DNA from: Mageeibacillus sp.
GTDB taxonomy: Bacteria; Bacillota; Clostridia; Saccharofermentanales; Saccharofermentanaceae
Reading direction: 5' to 3'
DNA: 64,000 nucleotides
NCBI GenBank assembly: GCA_022484595.1
Contig: JAKVLB010000008.1
Span: 1-64,000 of the forward strand
Position numbers and translations under genes: made by a program. The notes below the pieces were generated by a model. That model saw nothing but the letters and a program-made list of their open reading frames with translations. It made no database searches and had not been told where the DNA came from. Below are positions 28,542 to 38,135 of this stretch, piece after piece. Within the stretch, counting starts at the first letter, position 1; each line of letters begins with the position of its first letter.

Positions 28542-30440
28542 TCAGATCCCGTCTCCAAGTGCGATATACTCATCATAGAGCATCTCGAGCTTTGCGGATA
28601 TCTCAGCATATCTCCTGTATTCTTCCTCTTTGGCGTCAATTCCGAACCGGGCCTCCAGAGCTTTCTGTTCTTCTTCAAGCTCAGAAATCTCCGACTCGAC
28701 TTCCCGGACGCGTTCGCGCCTGTGACCGGCTGCGCGGCTGTCTTTGCTGCTTTTCGAAGTTAACGGAGAAGATGCTGAAGAACTCTTTGCCTTTTCCGGT
28801 TTATTATCCCGGATGCTTTGTGAAGGCAGAAGTGCTTCTTTAACCGCCTTGCGGTAATAAGCATATTTCTCATATCTATCGCAGGTTCCGTCGATAAATC
28901 CTATGACAAAATCCGCACTTCTGTCGATGAAAAATCTGTCGTGGCTTACACATACAACCGCTCCGTCGTATTCTCTGATTGCAGCCTCAAGGATCTCTCT
29001 CGAGTTGATATCAAGGTGATTTGTAGGTTCATCAAGAAACAGGATGTCCGGACTCTCGTTAAGAAGGCAGCAGAGATACAGTCTCGATCTCTCGCCTCCC
29101 GACAGCATTTTTATCTGTTTGAATGCGTCGTCACCGCGAAAACCGAATCTCGCCAGAAGACTCCTGACTTCAGTGGTCTGAAGGTCTGACCTCGTCACCA
29201 GTTCTTCAAAGCATGTGAGCTCTTCATCCTCAAAAGGCACAAACTGTCCCATATAGCCGCATGTCGCGGTAGATGATATCAGAACGCTGCCGTCAAAACC
29301 GCCTGCGCGTCCGAGAAGCATTTTGAGCAGCGTAGTCTTGCCGCAGCCGTTTGGACCGCACAGAAACATCTTTTCGCAAGCCTTAAGTTCAAATGATACA
29401 TGTCTGAAGATAAAGCATCCGTCGAACTCTTTAGACACGTCATTTGCTTCAAGCAGAATCTTATCCGACTTGCCCGACCGTTCCTTCGGCACCGCGGTAA
29501 AACTCATCCTGGCATATCCGGCCGGCATTTTTGCCTTCTCGCGTTCAAGAAGCTCAGACAATTTCTCGACAGTCTTCTCGCGTTGATGATACCCGCTGAT
29601 ATTCCGATGTGACAGAAAGGTCTGTTTGACCTCAAGCTGGTGCTCAAGCTCGGTCTCAAGGTTGGCAATCGACAGGCTCTGAGTCTTTATGAATTCTTCC
29701 TTCTGAAGCTTATAGTCAGAATAGTTGCCGCGGTATTCGGTTATATGTCCGCCGTCAAGCTCAATGACACGGTTGGCAACATTGTCGATAAAGTATCTGT
29801 CATGAGATATTACAAACACTGCTCCGCCATACGACTGCAGAAATCCCTCAAGCCATTCCGTAGCTTCAATGTCAAGGTGGTTGGTGGGCTCGTCAAGCAT
29901 AAGAATATCAGGACGTTCAACAATCAGTCTCGCGAGACAGACACGCATCTTCTCACCACCGGAAAGCCCGCTATAATCAGTTCTTCCGGTTATCCCCGAC
30001 AGTCCCAGACCGCCCAGAGCGTCATTCAGTCTGTATTCGTAGTCATAGCCTCCGCAGGCTTCAAATTCTGCCTGAAGTTTTGAATACTCCTCCATCAGAC
30101 GTTCAAGCGCCTCGCCCGATGCCTTTGACATCGCGTGCTCGTGCTCCTGCATTTTGAGTTCCAGATCAATAAGACGTGCCGGTTTAAGAGACGCACCGGA
30201 AAGATCCTGTTCTTCCATATTCTGTGACAGAAAACCGATGATTGTATTTCCGTGAACAATCACGTCGCCGCCGTCCTGCGAGTATACTCCTTTGCATATT
30301 TTGAAAAGAGTGGATTTCCCGGCTCCGTTGTCGCCTATGAAGGCGATTTTGTCTCCTTTGTTTACGCGAAAACTTACGCCGTCAAGAATACGGCGCTCAC
30401 CAAAATTCATAACTAGATTCTGAACAGTCAATAAAGGCAT
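28542..30440 (-). CDS. ABC-F family ATPase
   Basis: 632 residues with two ABC domains and no membrane segments. Domain 1: GDNGAGKST, LSGGEKMRVCLA, LMLDEPTNHLD. Linker of about 80 residues (coiled, P-site tRNA interaction motif position). Domain 2: GPNGCGKTT, LSGGERSRLYL, LFLDEPTNHLD. The C-terminal 100 residues are charged and predicted coiled coil (RVREVESEISELEEEQKALEARFG). ABC-F proteins act on ribosomes, in translation or antibiotic resistance; a housekeeping (YdiF/Uup-like) role is more likely than resistance here, with no long regulatory leader. No Shine-Dalgarno sequence is visible before the ATG. Confidence 0.9.
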   Translation of the reverse strand: MPLLTVQNLVMNFGERRILDGVSFRVNKGDKIAFIGDNGAGKSTLFKICKGVYSQDGGDVIVHGNTIIGFLSQNMEEQDLSGASLKPARLIDLELKMQEHEHAMSKASGEALERLMEEYSKLQAEFEACGGYDYEYRLNDALGGLGLSGITGRTDYSGLSGGEKMRVCLARLIVERPDILMLDEPTNHLDIEATEWLEGFLQSYGGAVFVISHDRYFIDNVANRVIELDGGHITEYRGNYSDYKLQKEEFIKTQSLSIANLETELEHQLEVKQTFLSHRNISGYHQREKTVEKLSELLEREKAKMPAGYARMSFTAVPKERSGKSDKILLEANDVSKEFDGCFIFRHVSFELKACEKMFLCGPNGCGKTTLLKMLLGRAGGFDGSVLISSTATCGYMGQFVPFEDEELTCFEELVTRSDLQTTEVRSLLARFGFRGDDAFKQIKMLSGGERSRLYLCCLLNESPDILFLDEPTNHLDINSREILEAAIREYDGAVVCVSHDRFFIDRSADFVIGFIDGTCDRYEKYAYYRKAVKEALLPSQSIRDNKPEKAKSSSASSPLTSKSSKDSRAAGHRRERVREVESEISELEEEQKALEARFGIDAKEEEYRRYAEISAKLEMLYDEYIALGDGI

Positions 30441-30501
30441 GTGAAGAGCATAAACATAAATTTATCAAAGCGCAACCGCAGATAAAAAAAAAACAAAAAA
30501 A

Positions 30502-30523
30502 TCCCGCCTGTTTCCGGGCGGGA
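30502..30523 (-). terminator. Terminator of the Lys/Ala-rich protein gene
   Basis: Stem TCCCGCCCG / CAGGCGGGA-type (9 pairs, one G-U) with a 4-base loop, followed on the minus strand by TTTTTTTGTTTTTTTTT. Confidence 0.9.
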
Positions 30524-30549
30524 CAACAACAGACTAAACTGTTACAGGA

Positions 30550-30903
30550 TTAGAAAAGATCTACACCTTCACCATCAACGGGATATGCTTTCTTCTCGTT
30601 GGTATTGACATAAATCTTGCCGCCCTTGCTGACCTTCTTGATGATATCATTGACAGAAATCTGCTGTCCGTCAATCTCGATGATTACATCAACAGACTTT
30701 GCAGCTTTCTTTGCAACAGGCTTCTTGGCAACAGCCTTCTTTGCAACGGTCTTCTTTGCAACCTTCTTAGCAGCTACCGGAGCAGACTTGACAGCCTCGG
30801 CCTTCTTAACTTCAACCTTCTTAGCCTCTGCCTTGGGTGCAGCCTTGATGCCGGCTTCAACCTTAACTTCAACCTTCTTAGCGTCTTTCTTCTCGATATC
30901 CAT
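30550..30903 (-). CDS. Lys/Ala-rich basic protein, DUF6465-like
   Basis: 117 residues from M9 of the track, chosen because GGAGG lies 8 bases before that ATG. The first 70 residues are almost only Lys, Ala, Val and Glu (VAKKTVAKKAVAKK). The C-terminal 45 residues are folded-looking: IIEIDGQQISVNDIIKKVSKGG ends ...GVDLF, which resembles the DUF6465 domain common in Lachnospiraceae. Basic AK repeats suggest nucleic-acid or polyanion (possibly polyphosphate) binding, but the function is unknown. Strong promoter and terminator suggest abundant expression. The family call is from memory and moderate. Confidence 0.7.
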   Translation of the reverse strand: MDIEKKDAKKVEVKVEAGIKAAPKAEAKKVEVKKAEAVKSAPVAAKKVAKKTVAKKAVAKKPVAKKAAKSVDVIIEIDGQQISVNDIIKKVSKGGKIYVNTNEKKAYPVDGEGVDLF

Positions 30904-30942
30904 ACTTAGAACCTCCATTAATTTCATATGTTGGATATATTT

Positions 30943-30971
30943 AATCTACATTTTTTGTCAAATAGTGTCAA
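30943..30971 (-). promoter_or_regulatory. Strong promoter of the Lys/Ala-rich protein
   Basis: Minus strand perfect TTGACA, 17 bases, TAGATT. A second perfect TTGACA lies 10 bases downstream (30956-30961), with TATATC 16 bases after it, so two overlapping promoters are possible. Confidence 0.6.
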
Positions 30972-31117
30972 CAAATTATTTTGAAATTATTCTACTAATT
31001 CACGTTTTTTCTAACTCCGTTTTTGTTTATTTTACCCACACAAGATTTAACCCATTTTTAACAAACTTGCTGCCGGCGCAAAGCACAGATGAAATTATCA
31101 TATGATACAATTACAGA

Positions 31118-32389
31118 ATGAACTCAGTAGTTATTATTTTCCGTTGGGAAATTAACAAGATATTTTCTAGCTGGCGCAAGGCGGCTGCGTATTTTCTGCT
31201 GCCTGCTCTGCTGCTGATGATTGCCCTCAATATTTTTCCTCTTCTGATCAATTATATGTCCACAGGTTCGCTGTCCCGTCGACCTGTATACGTGATTGAT
31301 GCTCCTGAATCTTTCAGAAATTACACAGACGATACAGCGGATGCCAAAGTATATGATTATAGGTTCATCAGCAGCGCCGACTTCCTTGCGCTGCAGGAGA
31401 ACAATGATGAATACATGAGACTTCTCAAGGGCGGAACCTGCTTTTGCTGCTTCTGGGTAAAAGGTGAAGCTTCCGGCAGCACGGCTGATTTTGACAGCGC
31501 AGTATCCGCATATTACGAGGCACTTCAGAAAGGCAGCAAGAACGCTTCCAGCAAGGCTGTGATAAGTCTCGCGTACAGTGAGAATTCGCTTGTTGCACAG
31601 GCACAGGCCGAGCAGCTTGACCAGGGAGTAATTACCCCTTACAAGAAGACTCTTATTACGACTCTCGGAGGCGATTACGCCGCGGTCGGCAAAGACATTT
31701 TTTCGACCGACGGGTTCAATCCGGTCACCAAACTGCTTGATCTCAGAACGACTGCCAATTCCGCTGCATCAAGAGTGATTCCGGGAGTGCTTATGATATT
31801 GATGTATTACTGTGTTTATTCTCTTGCAAGCGACATGTTTGCATCTGAAAGAGACCGCGGTTTTCTTAGCAAGCTTCTGATGACCCCGGTATCACCGCGC
31901 AGCATTTTCACGGGCAAGATACTTGCAATCAATGTAATCTCTTCATCAGCAACCTACGCCACGCTTCTTCTCATGTTCCTGTCTTCATGGGCCAACAGAG
32001 GCAACGATGCGATGTCTCTTCTTCCGTTCGGCATGTTACTGACGCCGTTACAGCTGATAAGTATTCTTCTGACGGTGCCGGTTACGGTGTTTCTGATGAC
32101 GGCGGTAGCGATATCAGTAATATTCAGTCTTGAACAGATGCAGGATATCACGGCAAATCTTCAGCTGCCGCTTGTGCTTTTCCTCGGCGACTTTTTCATC
32201 CAGATGTTCAGAGGAACGAGACCGGTAACGCTTGAATACTTCATACCGCTTCACAACTCACTTGAGCTTATTTCCGAGACCTTCAACTCTCAGGATAAAA
32301 CATGGCACATCCTTGCCGTTACTCTTCTGAACCTTGCAACAGGCATATTTGTACTCCGGAAAACCTACAGAAAAGAGGACTTCAAATGA
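31118..32389 (+). CDS. ABC transporter permease (NatB/ABC-2 type)
   Basis: 423 residues. One membrane segment near residues 22-46, a 180-residue extracellular domain, then five or more segments from residue 210, the ABC-2/NatB layout (LASDMFASERDRGFLSKLLMTPVS is the coupling segment). First gene of a three-gene exporter. No Shine-Dalgarno sequence is visible; a TATGAT box ends 11 bases before the ATG, so the mRNA may be nearly leaderless. Confidence 0.8.
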   Translation: MNSVVIIFRWEINKIFSSWRKAAAYFLLPALLLMIALNIFPLLINYMSTGSLSRRPVYVIDAPESFRNYTDDTADAKVYDYRFISSADFLALQENNDEYMRLLKGGTCFCCFWVKGEASGSTADFDSAVSAYYEALQKGSKNASSKAVISLAYSENSLVAQAQAEQLDQGVITPYKKTLITTLGGDYAAVGKDIFSTDGFNPVTKLLDLRTTANSAASRVIPGVLMILMYYCVYSLASDMFASERDRGFLSKLLMTPVSPRSIFTGKILAINVISSSATYATLLLMFLSSWANRGNDAMSLLPFGMLLTPLQLISILLTVPVTVFLMTAVAISVIFSLEQMQDITANLQLPLVLFLGDFFIQMFRGTRPVTLEYFIPLHNSLELISETFNSQDKTWHILAVTLLNLATGIFVLRKTYRKEDFK

Positions 32390-33117
32390 TCAGATGTATT
32401 GATGTTCATAAGAGCTATGTTAAAAACAAAGAGACCATTGCAGGTGTAAGCTTCGACATAGAGGACGGGATGATTTTCGGATTACTCGGACCCAACGGTA
32501 CCGGCAAGACAACGCTTATGCAGATGGTTGCCACACTGATGAAACCTACAAGCGGAACAATTCTTATAGACGGTATGACAGCAGACAGGAACCTGCTTGA
32601 GATTCATCGCAACATAGGATTCCTTACGACTGAAATCAAGCTCGACCCGCTGTCAACACCGGACAGGCTGTTCAGCTTTTTTGCCGAACTGTACGATATT
32701 CCGAAGACTGAGATTGCAAAACGCAGACAGGAGTCTTTCGGAAGATTCGGAATTGAGCCTTTCGCAGACAAAAGAATTGTAGAACTGTCCACAGGAATGA
32801 AGCAGAAGGTGTCTATCGCCATAAGCCTTATACATAATCCGAAGTTTATCATTTTCGATGAGCCTACAAACGGGCTTGACATACTGACTTCAAAACAGGT
32901 TCTGGATTATCTGAAAGAACTGAGGAGCTCCGGGCACGCGATACTTCTGTCAACACACATTTTCTCGCTTGCGGAAAGTCTCTGTGACAGAATTGCCGTC
33001 CTGATTGACGGGCGGATAGCGGCTGCCGGAACAGTAAACGAACTGATTGACCTGACCGGGACAAAGACATTTGAAGAGGCATTCTTCAAACTCTATATGG
33101 ATAATCACAAGGAATAA
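32386..33117 (+). CDS. ABC transporter ATP-binding protein (NatA-like)
   Basis: 243 residues from M29 of the track: this ATG overlaps the previous stop (ATGA) and has AGAGGA upstream. Walker A GPNGTGKTT, signature LSTGMKQKVSIA, Walker B FIIFDEPTNGLD, H-loop LLSTHIFSLA. Powers export with the permeases on each side. Confidence 0.92.
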   Translation: MIRCIDVHKSYVKNKETIAGVSFDIEDGMIFGLLGPNGTGKTTLMQMVATLMKPTSGTILIDGMTADRNLLEIHRNIGFLTTEIKLDPLSTPDRLFSFFAELYDIPKTEIAKRRQESFGRFGIEPFADKRIVELSTGMKQKVSIAISLIHNPKFIIFDEPTNGLDILTSKQVLDYLKELRSSGHAILLSTHIFSLAESLCDRIAVLIDGRIAAAGTVNELIDLTGTKTFEEAFFKLYMDNHKE

Positions 33118-33121
33118 GAGA

Positions 33122-35449
33122 ATGAACAGAGGAACCCGGGCAATAATTAAAAGCTTTTTCGCAAACCGAAAACATCTCGGGCAGAAGGTGCCGATAGCAA
33201 TCTTCTGGACATCAGTGATGTTTATTATTGCCGTGACATGCGTGTTTATCTCGTGGGTCACATGGTGGTTTCCATATGAGATATTCAGCGATGAAGTATA
33301 TAACATAGTCGTAGTGAATCCACCCGATTCATTTATTGAGTACAACGAGTATACCCAGCCTTACCGTGATGCCAAGGCAAAGAATTTCGGCTCACTTAAC
33401 GATTACAGAAACAACTGGCGCAATATAACTTTCTTTGAATACAATTACGACGGCTACGGGGCTTCGAAATTCATCTACAAGAAGACCGACGCGCTGTATG
33501 ACTTTGTAACTTTCGGAAAATGGATGCGCGAGAATGACGCTTACCTTACAGTTGTGTTCCCGGCAGACTTTGAAGAACAGACAGCTTCCGGAGACAGCGA
33601 CGCCGACGGCACTGATGTCCTCACATATTACCGTACCAATTCCAATGAATATACCGCTATGAAGGATGATTTCATCAACATATACCTGCAAGGCTATCAG
33701 AACTATATCAGGGAATCCCGCGGAATCACCACAGCTGATTCCGTTGAATCGGAAACCACCTATGAGGCATTGAGTCTGTCTGACGGTGACAACTCTGACA
33801 ATTCTTTCATCGGCATTATGGCAAAAGGCTTTGTCCCGCTGATTATTTTCATTGCAATACTCTATTCCGCAATGAGCGCAGGAACAAATGTAATAGCCGG
33901 GCAAAAAGAAAACGGCACATTTACCGGAATACTTATGACACCTGTTTCGAGACGTTCCATTGTCATCGGAAACGCGACAGGCGTTACCCTCAAGGCCTTG
34001 ATTCCGTCACTGACAATTGCGGCGGCTGCCTTGTGCATACCTTATTTTACAAGCATAAGCGGCATAATTATGACTATGCTGTTTATAGCAAGCCTGTCTC
34101 TGCTTATCGCCTCGATTACAATTGTTATCTCTGTAATAAACGATACCGTCGTTTCTGCACAGACAGCTTTCCTTCCGGTTTTTCTTATCCTTGTTGCTGT
34201 CTGCGTCACATGTATTCAGAACTACAGCGGTGATACCGGAATTTATCTTTATATGCCTGTATACGGACAGTTCTACGGCATCGGCAACGCTCTGACAAAA
34301 GAGATCAATATCCCGCAGGCTGTCTGCTGCATACTTTCCACATCTGCCCTTTCGGCAGCAATGCTTCGAATATCAGAATCTCTTCTCAGCAGGGAACGCT
34401 TCACTGTCTCAATCGATAGTGCTGCAAAAGAGATTAAACGCGCGGCAACTGGCGGAAAACCTTCAATCATTGAACGGATTGACAAAACATACGGAAAAGT
34501 TAGTGTTCTCATTGACCAGCTTTTCTATCCGCTTATAGTGCTGTCGGTTTTTCAGCTTCTCGCGGTGGTTCCGGTTATTGTATCCTATATGCGCAAGGCA
34601 GAATATTCTCAGTTCATTTCAAATCTCAGAAATGTCTCGTCAGTTACTGAAATCATGAGCAAGGCATTTGAAGTAATCGGTATATTTATGAGCAACCCCC
34701 TTTTCCTGTCACTTATGTCAGTAGGATACGCGCTTATTATTCTGACGTATGCTTTTCGAGCATACCGCCGTGCGAAAACAATCAGCTTCAGGCAGGCGTT
34801 CAGCCGCCTTGGTCTGCCTCTTGACCGTCCGTCGGAATCACTGGCCGGCTACCTTAAAGGAGCAGTTCTGGGGCTGTGTATGATGGGAAGCGTCTATCTG
34901 ATACTGATACTGAGCGGACAGATAAGATTCACAGGATTCGGTGTCAAAGACAGCCTTTTAGGAACCTTTGCCGTCAATCTGATTATGTGGATTCCTCAGG
35001 GTGCATCTGAAGAAGTCATGTTCCGCGGATTTATGATTCCTCAGATTAGCACACAATATAAAAGAGGAGTGGCAGTATTCCTGTCCTCACTCCTCTTTGC
35101 TCTCTTTCATTCACTCAATGCCGGATTCTCGCCTCTCGCCGCAATAAACCTTTTCATCATCGCGCTTCTCTTCGCACTCATATACATAAAGACCGGAAAC
35201 ATATGGATGACATGCGCTGTTCACACCGTCTGGAATCTCGCTCAGGGAAATCTGTTCGGGCTTGAGGTATCGGGAACGGATTCAGGCGCTTCACTTCTTC
35301 ACACAAGCTACATAAGCGGCGCAAAAGCCATCGCAACAGGCGGACAGTTCGGACCCGAAGGCGGACTTGCGGTAACGTTTGTTGTTCTGGTTGCACTTGC
35401 GGCGGTAACAATATCGCTTGTCAGATCCGGACGCGCCGTAACCGGTTAA
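33122..35449 (+). CDS. ABC-2 permease fused to a CPBP intramembrane protease domain
   Basis: 775 residues from M18 of the track (AGGAATAAGAG upstream, 4 bases after the ATPase stop). Residues 1-480: ABC-2/NatB permease with a large extracellular domain (about 50-230) and QKENGTFTGILMTPVS as coupling segment. Residues about 580-775: CPBP (Abi/CAAX-like) protease with all motifs, EEVMFRG (E630, E631, R635), FALFHSLN (H663) and HTVWN (H701, N705). Such fusions occur in Clostridia; the protease may process the exported peptide or protect the cell, but this is inference. Its stop codon interlocks with that of the convergent sulfatase gene. Confidence 0.85.
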   Translation: MNRGTRAIIKSFFANRKHLGQKVPIAIFWTSVMFIIAVTCVFISWVTWWFPYEIFSDEVYNIVVVNPPDSFIEYNEYTQPYRDAKAKNFGSLNDYRNNWRNITFFEYNYDGYGASKFIYKKTDALYDFVTFGKWMRENDAYLTVVFPADFEEQTASGDSDADGTDVLTYYRTNSNEYTAMKDDFINIYLQGYQNYIRESRGITTADSVESETTYEALSLSDGDNSDNSFIGIMAKGFVPLIIFIAILYSAMSAGTNVIAGQKENGTFTGILMTPVSRRSIVIGNATGVTLKALIPSLTIAAAALCIPYFTSISGIIMTMLFIASLSLLIASITIVISVINDTVVSAQTAFLPVFLILVAVCVTCIQNYSGDTGIYLYMPVYGQFYGIGNALTKEINIPQAVCCILSTSALSAAMLRISESLLSRERFTVSIDSAAKEIKRAATGGKPSIIERIDKTYGKVSVLIDQLFYPLIVLSVFQLLAVVPVIVSYMRKAEYSQFISNLRNVSSVTEIMSKAFEVIGIFMSNPLFLSLMSVGYALIILTYAFRAYRRAKTISFRQAFSRLGLPLDRPSESLAGYLKGAVLGLCMMGSVYLILILSGQIRFTGFGVKDSLLGTFAVNLIMWIPQGASEEVMFRGFMIPQISTQYKRGVAVFLSSLLFALFHSLNAGFSPLAAINLFIIALLFALIYIKTGNIWMTCAVHTVWNLAQGNLFGLEVSGTDSGASLLHTSYISGAKAIATGGQFGPEGGLAVTFVVLVALAAVTISLVRSGRAVTG

Positions 35450-37485
35450 TTGCCGATTACAGATGATATCTGATTCTCAAAATTCGAATTATTGTTATCA
35501 AACACCAGATCGTACTGAAGAAAACGGTACAGTTCAAGAATCTTAGGAGCATCCGCAGCCGTGGCATCTTCAAAATTAACGAATTTGCCGCTTATTGTTG
35601 AATAGAATCCCGCGGAGTTGATGCACGGAACCTCTTTCCTTATCTGTGACAGGAGCTGATAATAAGCCGGAAGCTTAACTCCCGCAGCCTTAAGAACATC
35701 AAGTGACAGGTAGTTGATACTTGTAATTCCGACAGTGTCATCCTCGTACTGCTGCTGCAGATCCTTGTTCATATCAAAGTTAGTCCAGATAATATAAGGT
35801 ATTGTCCAGCTCGTGTTTGTGCCAAGCGCAAAGCTGTTATGGAAGACCTTCATAAGCTGAGGCTGATGATCTCCGAACATCAGAACTGTGTATTTCTCGT
35901 CCTGTGTGCTCAGATATTCAAGAAGCTCACGAAGCGCGTTGTCACTCTCCTGAAGACACGACAGATAAACGTTGACTGACAGATCGGAGCCTGTATAGGT
36001 CTGTGTAACGTAATTTGTGGTTTCAAAATTAGTCAGATCCTTGGAATAACCACCATGGTTCTGAATGGTGACCAGAAAAGCGAAAACCTTCTTTCCGTCA
36101 GGAACCTGCTGAAGCTGAGTAATAAGATTCTTGTATGCCTGTGAATCCGTCATATAACCGGCACGCTGCAAATCGGACTGATCGTAATCGAAATCGTCAA
36201 TGAACATCATTTTGTCAAAACCGAGATACGGGTATACCTTCGTCCTGTTCCATCCGCTTGAATCATACGGATGCATGGCAATAGTATAATATCCGAGTTT
36301 CTTGAGCGCCCATGCAAGGGAATACTGCTGGCCCTTCATGTACTGAATGTATGGAATCGCGCCGTTTGGCATATATCCGGTTGTGATACCGGTAAGGAAC
36401 TCAAATTCGGAATTCGGAGTGTTTCCGCCGTATACCGACGATGCCGCGTAACCATGGATGGTATTGTCGGAAAGCGAGTTGAAATAAGGCGTAGGATCAT
36501 CATAGCATCCCAGCGCATAAAGATATGTCCTCGGATCCATAAACGATTCATTCATTATTACGATAATATTGGAGCTGTCGTCATCGGCACTTCCGGTATC
36601 ACTCAGATCAATTCCGGTCTGATTGACCATATCATCAAGAGCCTGTGTCGAATAATTCTCCGGAGCACTTACAAACATTGTCCTTACAGACAGCGAGAAA
36701 TTAAGCATAAAGCCATTGATTCTGGAGCCGTTATCGTTCCAGTCCTGCGGTCTGTTCACCTCTCCCCACTTGTAAACACTTACGGCAAAGCATGAAAGAA
36801 ATCCTGCTGTCAGGACAGCGAAAATTACTATTCTGATCCATGGCTTTACAACAGGTCTGTCGTTTTTTAGTCTCAGGCATGCAATAAAATAAAGCGCATA
36901 CGGAGCCGCAATAAAGGCCAGCGGATACAGCAAAGGAAAAGAATAGGCCCCTGCAACATTTGCCGCAGTTCTCCAGCTTAAAAAATCCGAGAAAAGAACC
37001 TCATGTCCTCTGAAGCTGTAGACGTAATAATCAACAAGTCCCAATATCATAAACGGAAGCGGGGCAAAACCTGCCGCGAATCTTCTGGTTATGCAGAGCA
37101 TTCTCAGAAAGAAATAGAACGCGATTATGATGAGAATCTCCTTTACCCATCTGAAAGGCTCATCATTGTACATGAAAGGATAAAGCCATCTTGCACCGTC
37201 AGTATTCTCGTGTCCGGCAAGATTTATCATCTGCATGAAAAACACAGAGAAAAACGCGGCAAGAACCGGATAGATTATATCAGGCAGAAGTCTTATCAGC
37301 TTATGTCCGGAACCGTCTGACTTAACGGTAACCGTAACAAAAGACAATATAAACAGACCCGCATACCAGAATATTGAATCATAAAAACCATACAGCACGG
37401 ATAAAACAATGCCGAAAGCACAAAGAAGAAACGCCGGAACAATTCGCAGTAAATCCCTGCGGGAAAACTTAATGGTAAAACTCAT
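35446..37485 (-). CDS. LTA synthase-like membrane sulfatase
   Basis: 679 residues from M22 of the track (GAGGC before that ATG). Five to seven membrane segments in the first 240 residues, then an extracellular alkaline-phosphatase-fold domain. Metal E313 in IIVIMNESF, nucleophile T356 in YGGNTPNSEFEFLTG, TIQNHGGY, and FGDHQPQL. LtaS-family enzymes transfer glycerol-phosphate or other phospho-alcohols to cell-surface polymers. Exact polymer unknown. It converges on the CPBP-fusion gene, sharing 4 bases (TTAA). Confidence 0.88.
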   Translation of the reverse strand: MSFTIKFSRRDLLRIVPAFLLCAFGIVLSVLYGFYDSIFWYAGLFILSFVTVTVKSDGSGHKLIRLLPDIIYPVLAAFFSVFFMQMINLAGHENTDGARWLYPFMYNDEPFRWVKEILIIIAFYFFLRMLCITRRFAAGFAPLPFMILGLVDYYVYSFRGHEVLFSDFLSWRTAANVAGAYSFPLLYPLAFIAAPYALYFIACLRLKNDRPVVKPWIRIVIFAVLTAGFLSCFAVSVYKWGEVNRPQDWNDNGSRINGFMLNFSLSVRTMFVSAPENYSTQALDDMVNQTGIDLSDTGSADDDSSNIIVIMNESFMDPRTYLYALGCYDDPTPYFNSLSDNTIHGYAASSVYGGNTPNSEFEFLTGITTGYMPNGAIPYIQYMKGQQYSLAWALKKLGYYTIAMHPYDSSGWNRTKVYPYLGFDKMMFIDDFDYDQSDLQRAGYMTDSQAYKNLITQLQQVPDGKKVFAFLVTIQNHGGYSKDLTNFETTNYVTQTYTGSDLSVNVYLSCLQESDNALRELLEYLSTQDEKYTVLMFGDHQPQLMKVFHNSFALGTNTSWTIPYIIWTNFDMNKDLQQQYEDDTVGITSINYLSLDVLKAAGVKLPAYYQLLSQIRKEVPCINSAGFYSTISGKFVNFEDATAADAPKILELYRFLQYDLVFDNNNSNFENQISSVIGN

Positions 37486-37528
37486 TTTAAAGCCTCTTAC
37501 TGAAGTACAAGTTGTAACAATCGCTAAT

Positions 37529-37556
37529 ATAATACTAATAAAAATCAAAAAATCAA
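37529..37556 (-). promoter_or_regulatory. Promoter of the LTA synthase-like gene
   Basis: Minus strand TTGATT, 16 bases, TATTAT, with the ATG about 45 bases downstream. The region is AT-rich, so confidence is moderate. Confidence 0.45.
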
Positions 37557-37595
37557 TTTGTATTTGTGCTGTGGGGCTTAATTATCAAGCAAATA

Positions 37596-38120
37596 TTACA
37601 GCTTGACTCTGATTGCGTATGTGAGCGGCGTTGCAAGCACAATTCCGGCAATTGCCTGAACGCAGTTGAATACAACAGAAGCCCCTGCTGCAGGCACACC
37701 GTAAAGAATCGATTCGAAAGCAAAGTAACCTGCGCACATTATTGCTTCCGCCGCAACTGCCGCTGCAATTCTTCTGATAAGACGGCATTTTCCGTTGCAG
37801 CTGTCTGACTTCTTAAAGCTGCAGTTTCCTGAATAGACAAGCCCTGCGACTGCTCCCATCGCACCCTTGATTACAAATGTCGGTCCGATATAAACCGCAT
37901 ACCCTGCAATCAGGTCACCGAGTGCCGATCCGACTGCAGCCGGTATACACGCTGCAGGACCAAGAAGAAACGAAGCTACAAGTATAACTGCATCTCCAAG
38001 ATTGATATAGCCTATGGCTGTCGGAACATGAATTTCAGTACCGATAAACACAAAAGCCGCTATAAGTCCGCTGATTGCTATAATCTTCAGTTTGCTGCTG
38101 CGTTCAGAATCAACAGTCAT
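37596..38120 (-). CDS. ECF transporter S-component, substrate unknown
   Basis: 174 residues with about six membrane segments. GYINLGDAVILVASFLLGP and the GSALGDLIAGY region match vitamin S-components of the ECF type. It is not BioY. The binding loop does not let me name the vitamin. No EcfA/T genes nearby, so it uses a shared module. GGAGG precedes the start. It follows the HAD gene by 15 bases, in the same operon; a phosphatase partner might dephosphorylate or salvage the imported vitamin, which is inference. Confidence 0.8.
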   Translation of the reverse strand: MTVDSERSSKLKIIAISGLIAAFVFIGTEIHVPTAIGYINLGDAVILVASFLLGPAACIPAAVGSALGDLIAGYAVYIGPTFVIKGAMGAVAGLVYSGNCSFKKSDSCNGKCRLIRRIAAAVAAEAIMCAGYFAFESILYGVPAAGASVVFNCVQAIAGIVLATPLTYAIRVKL

Positions 38121-38135
38121 CCTTCTTTCCTCCGT

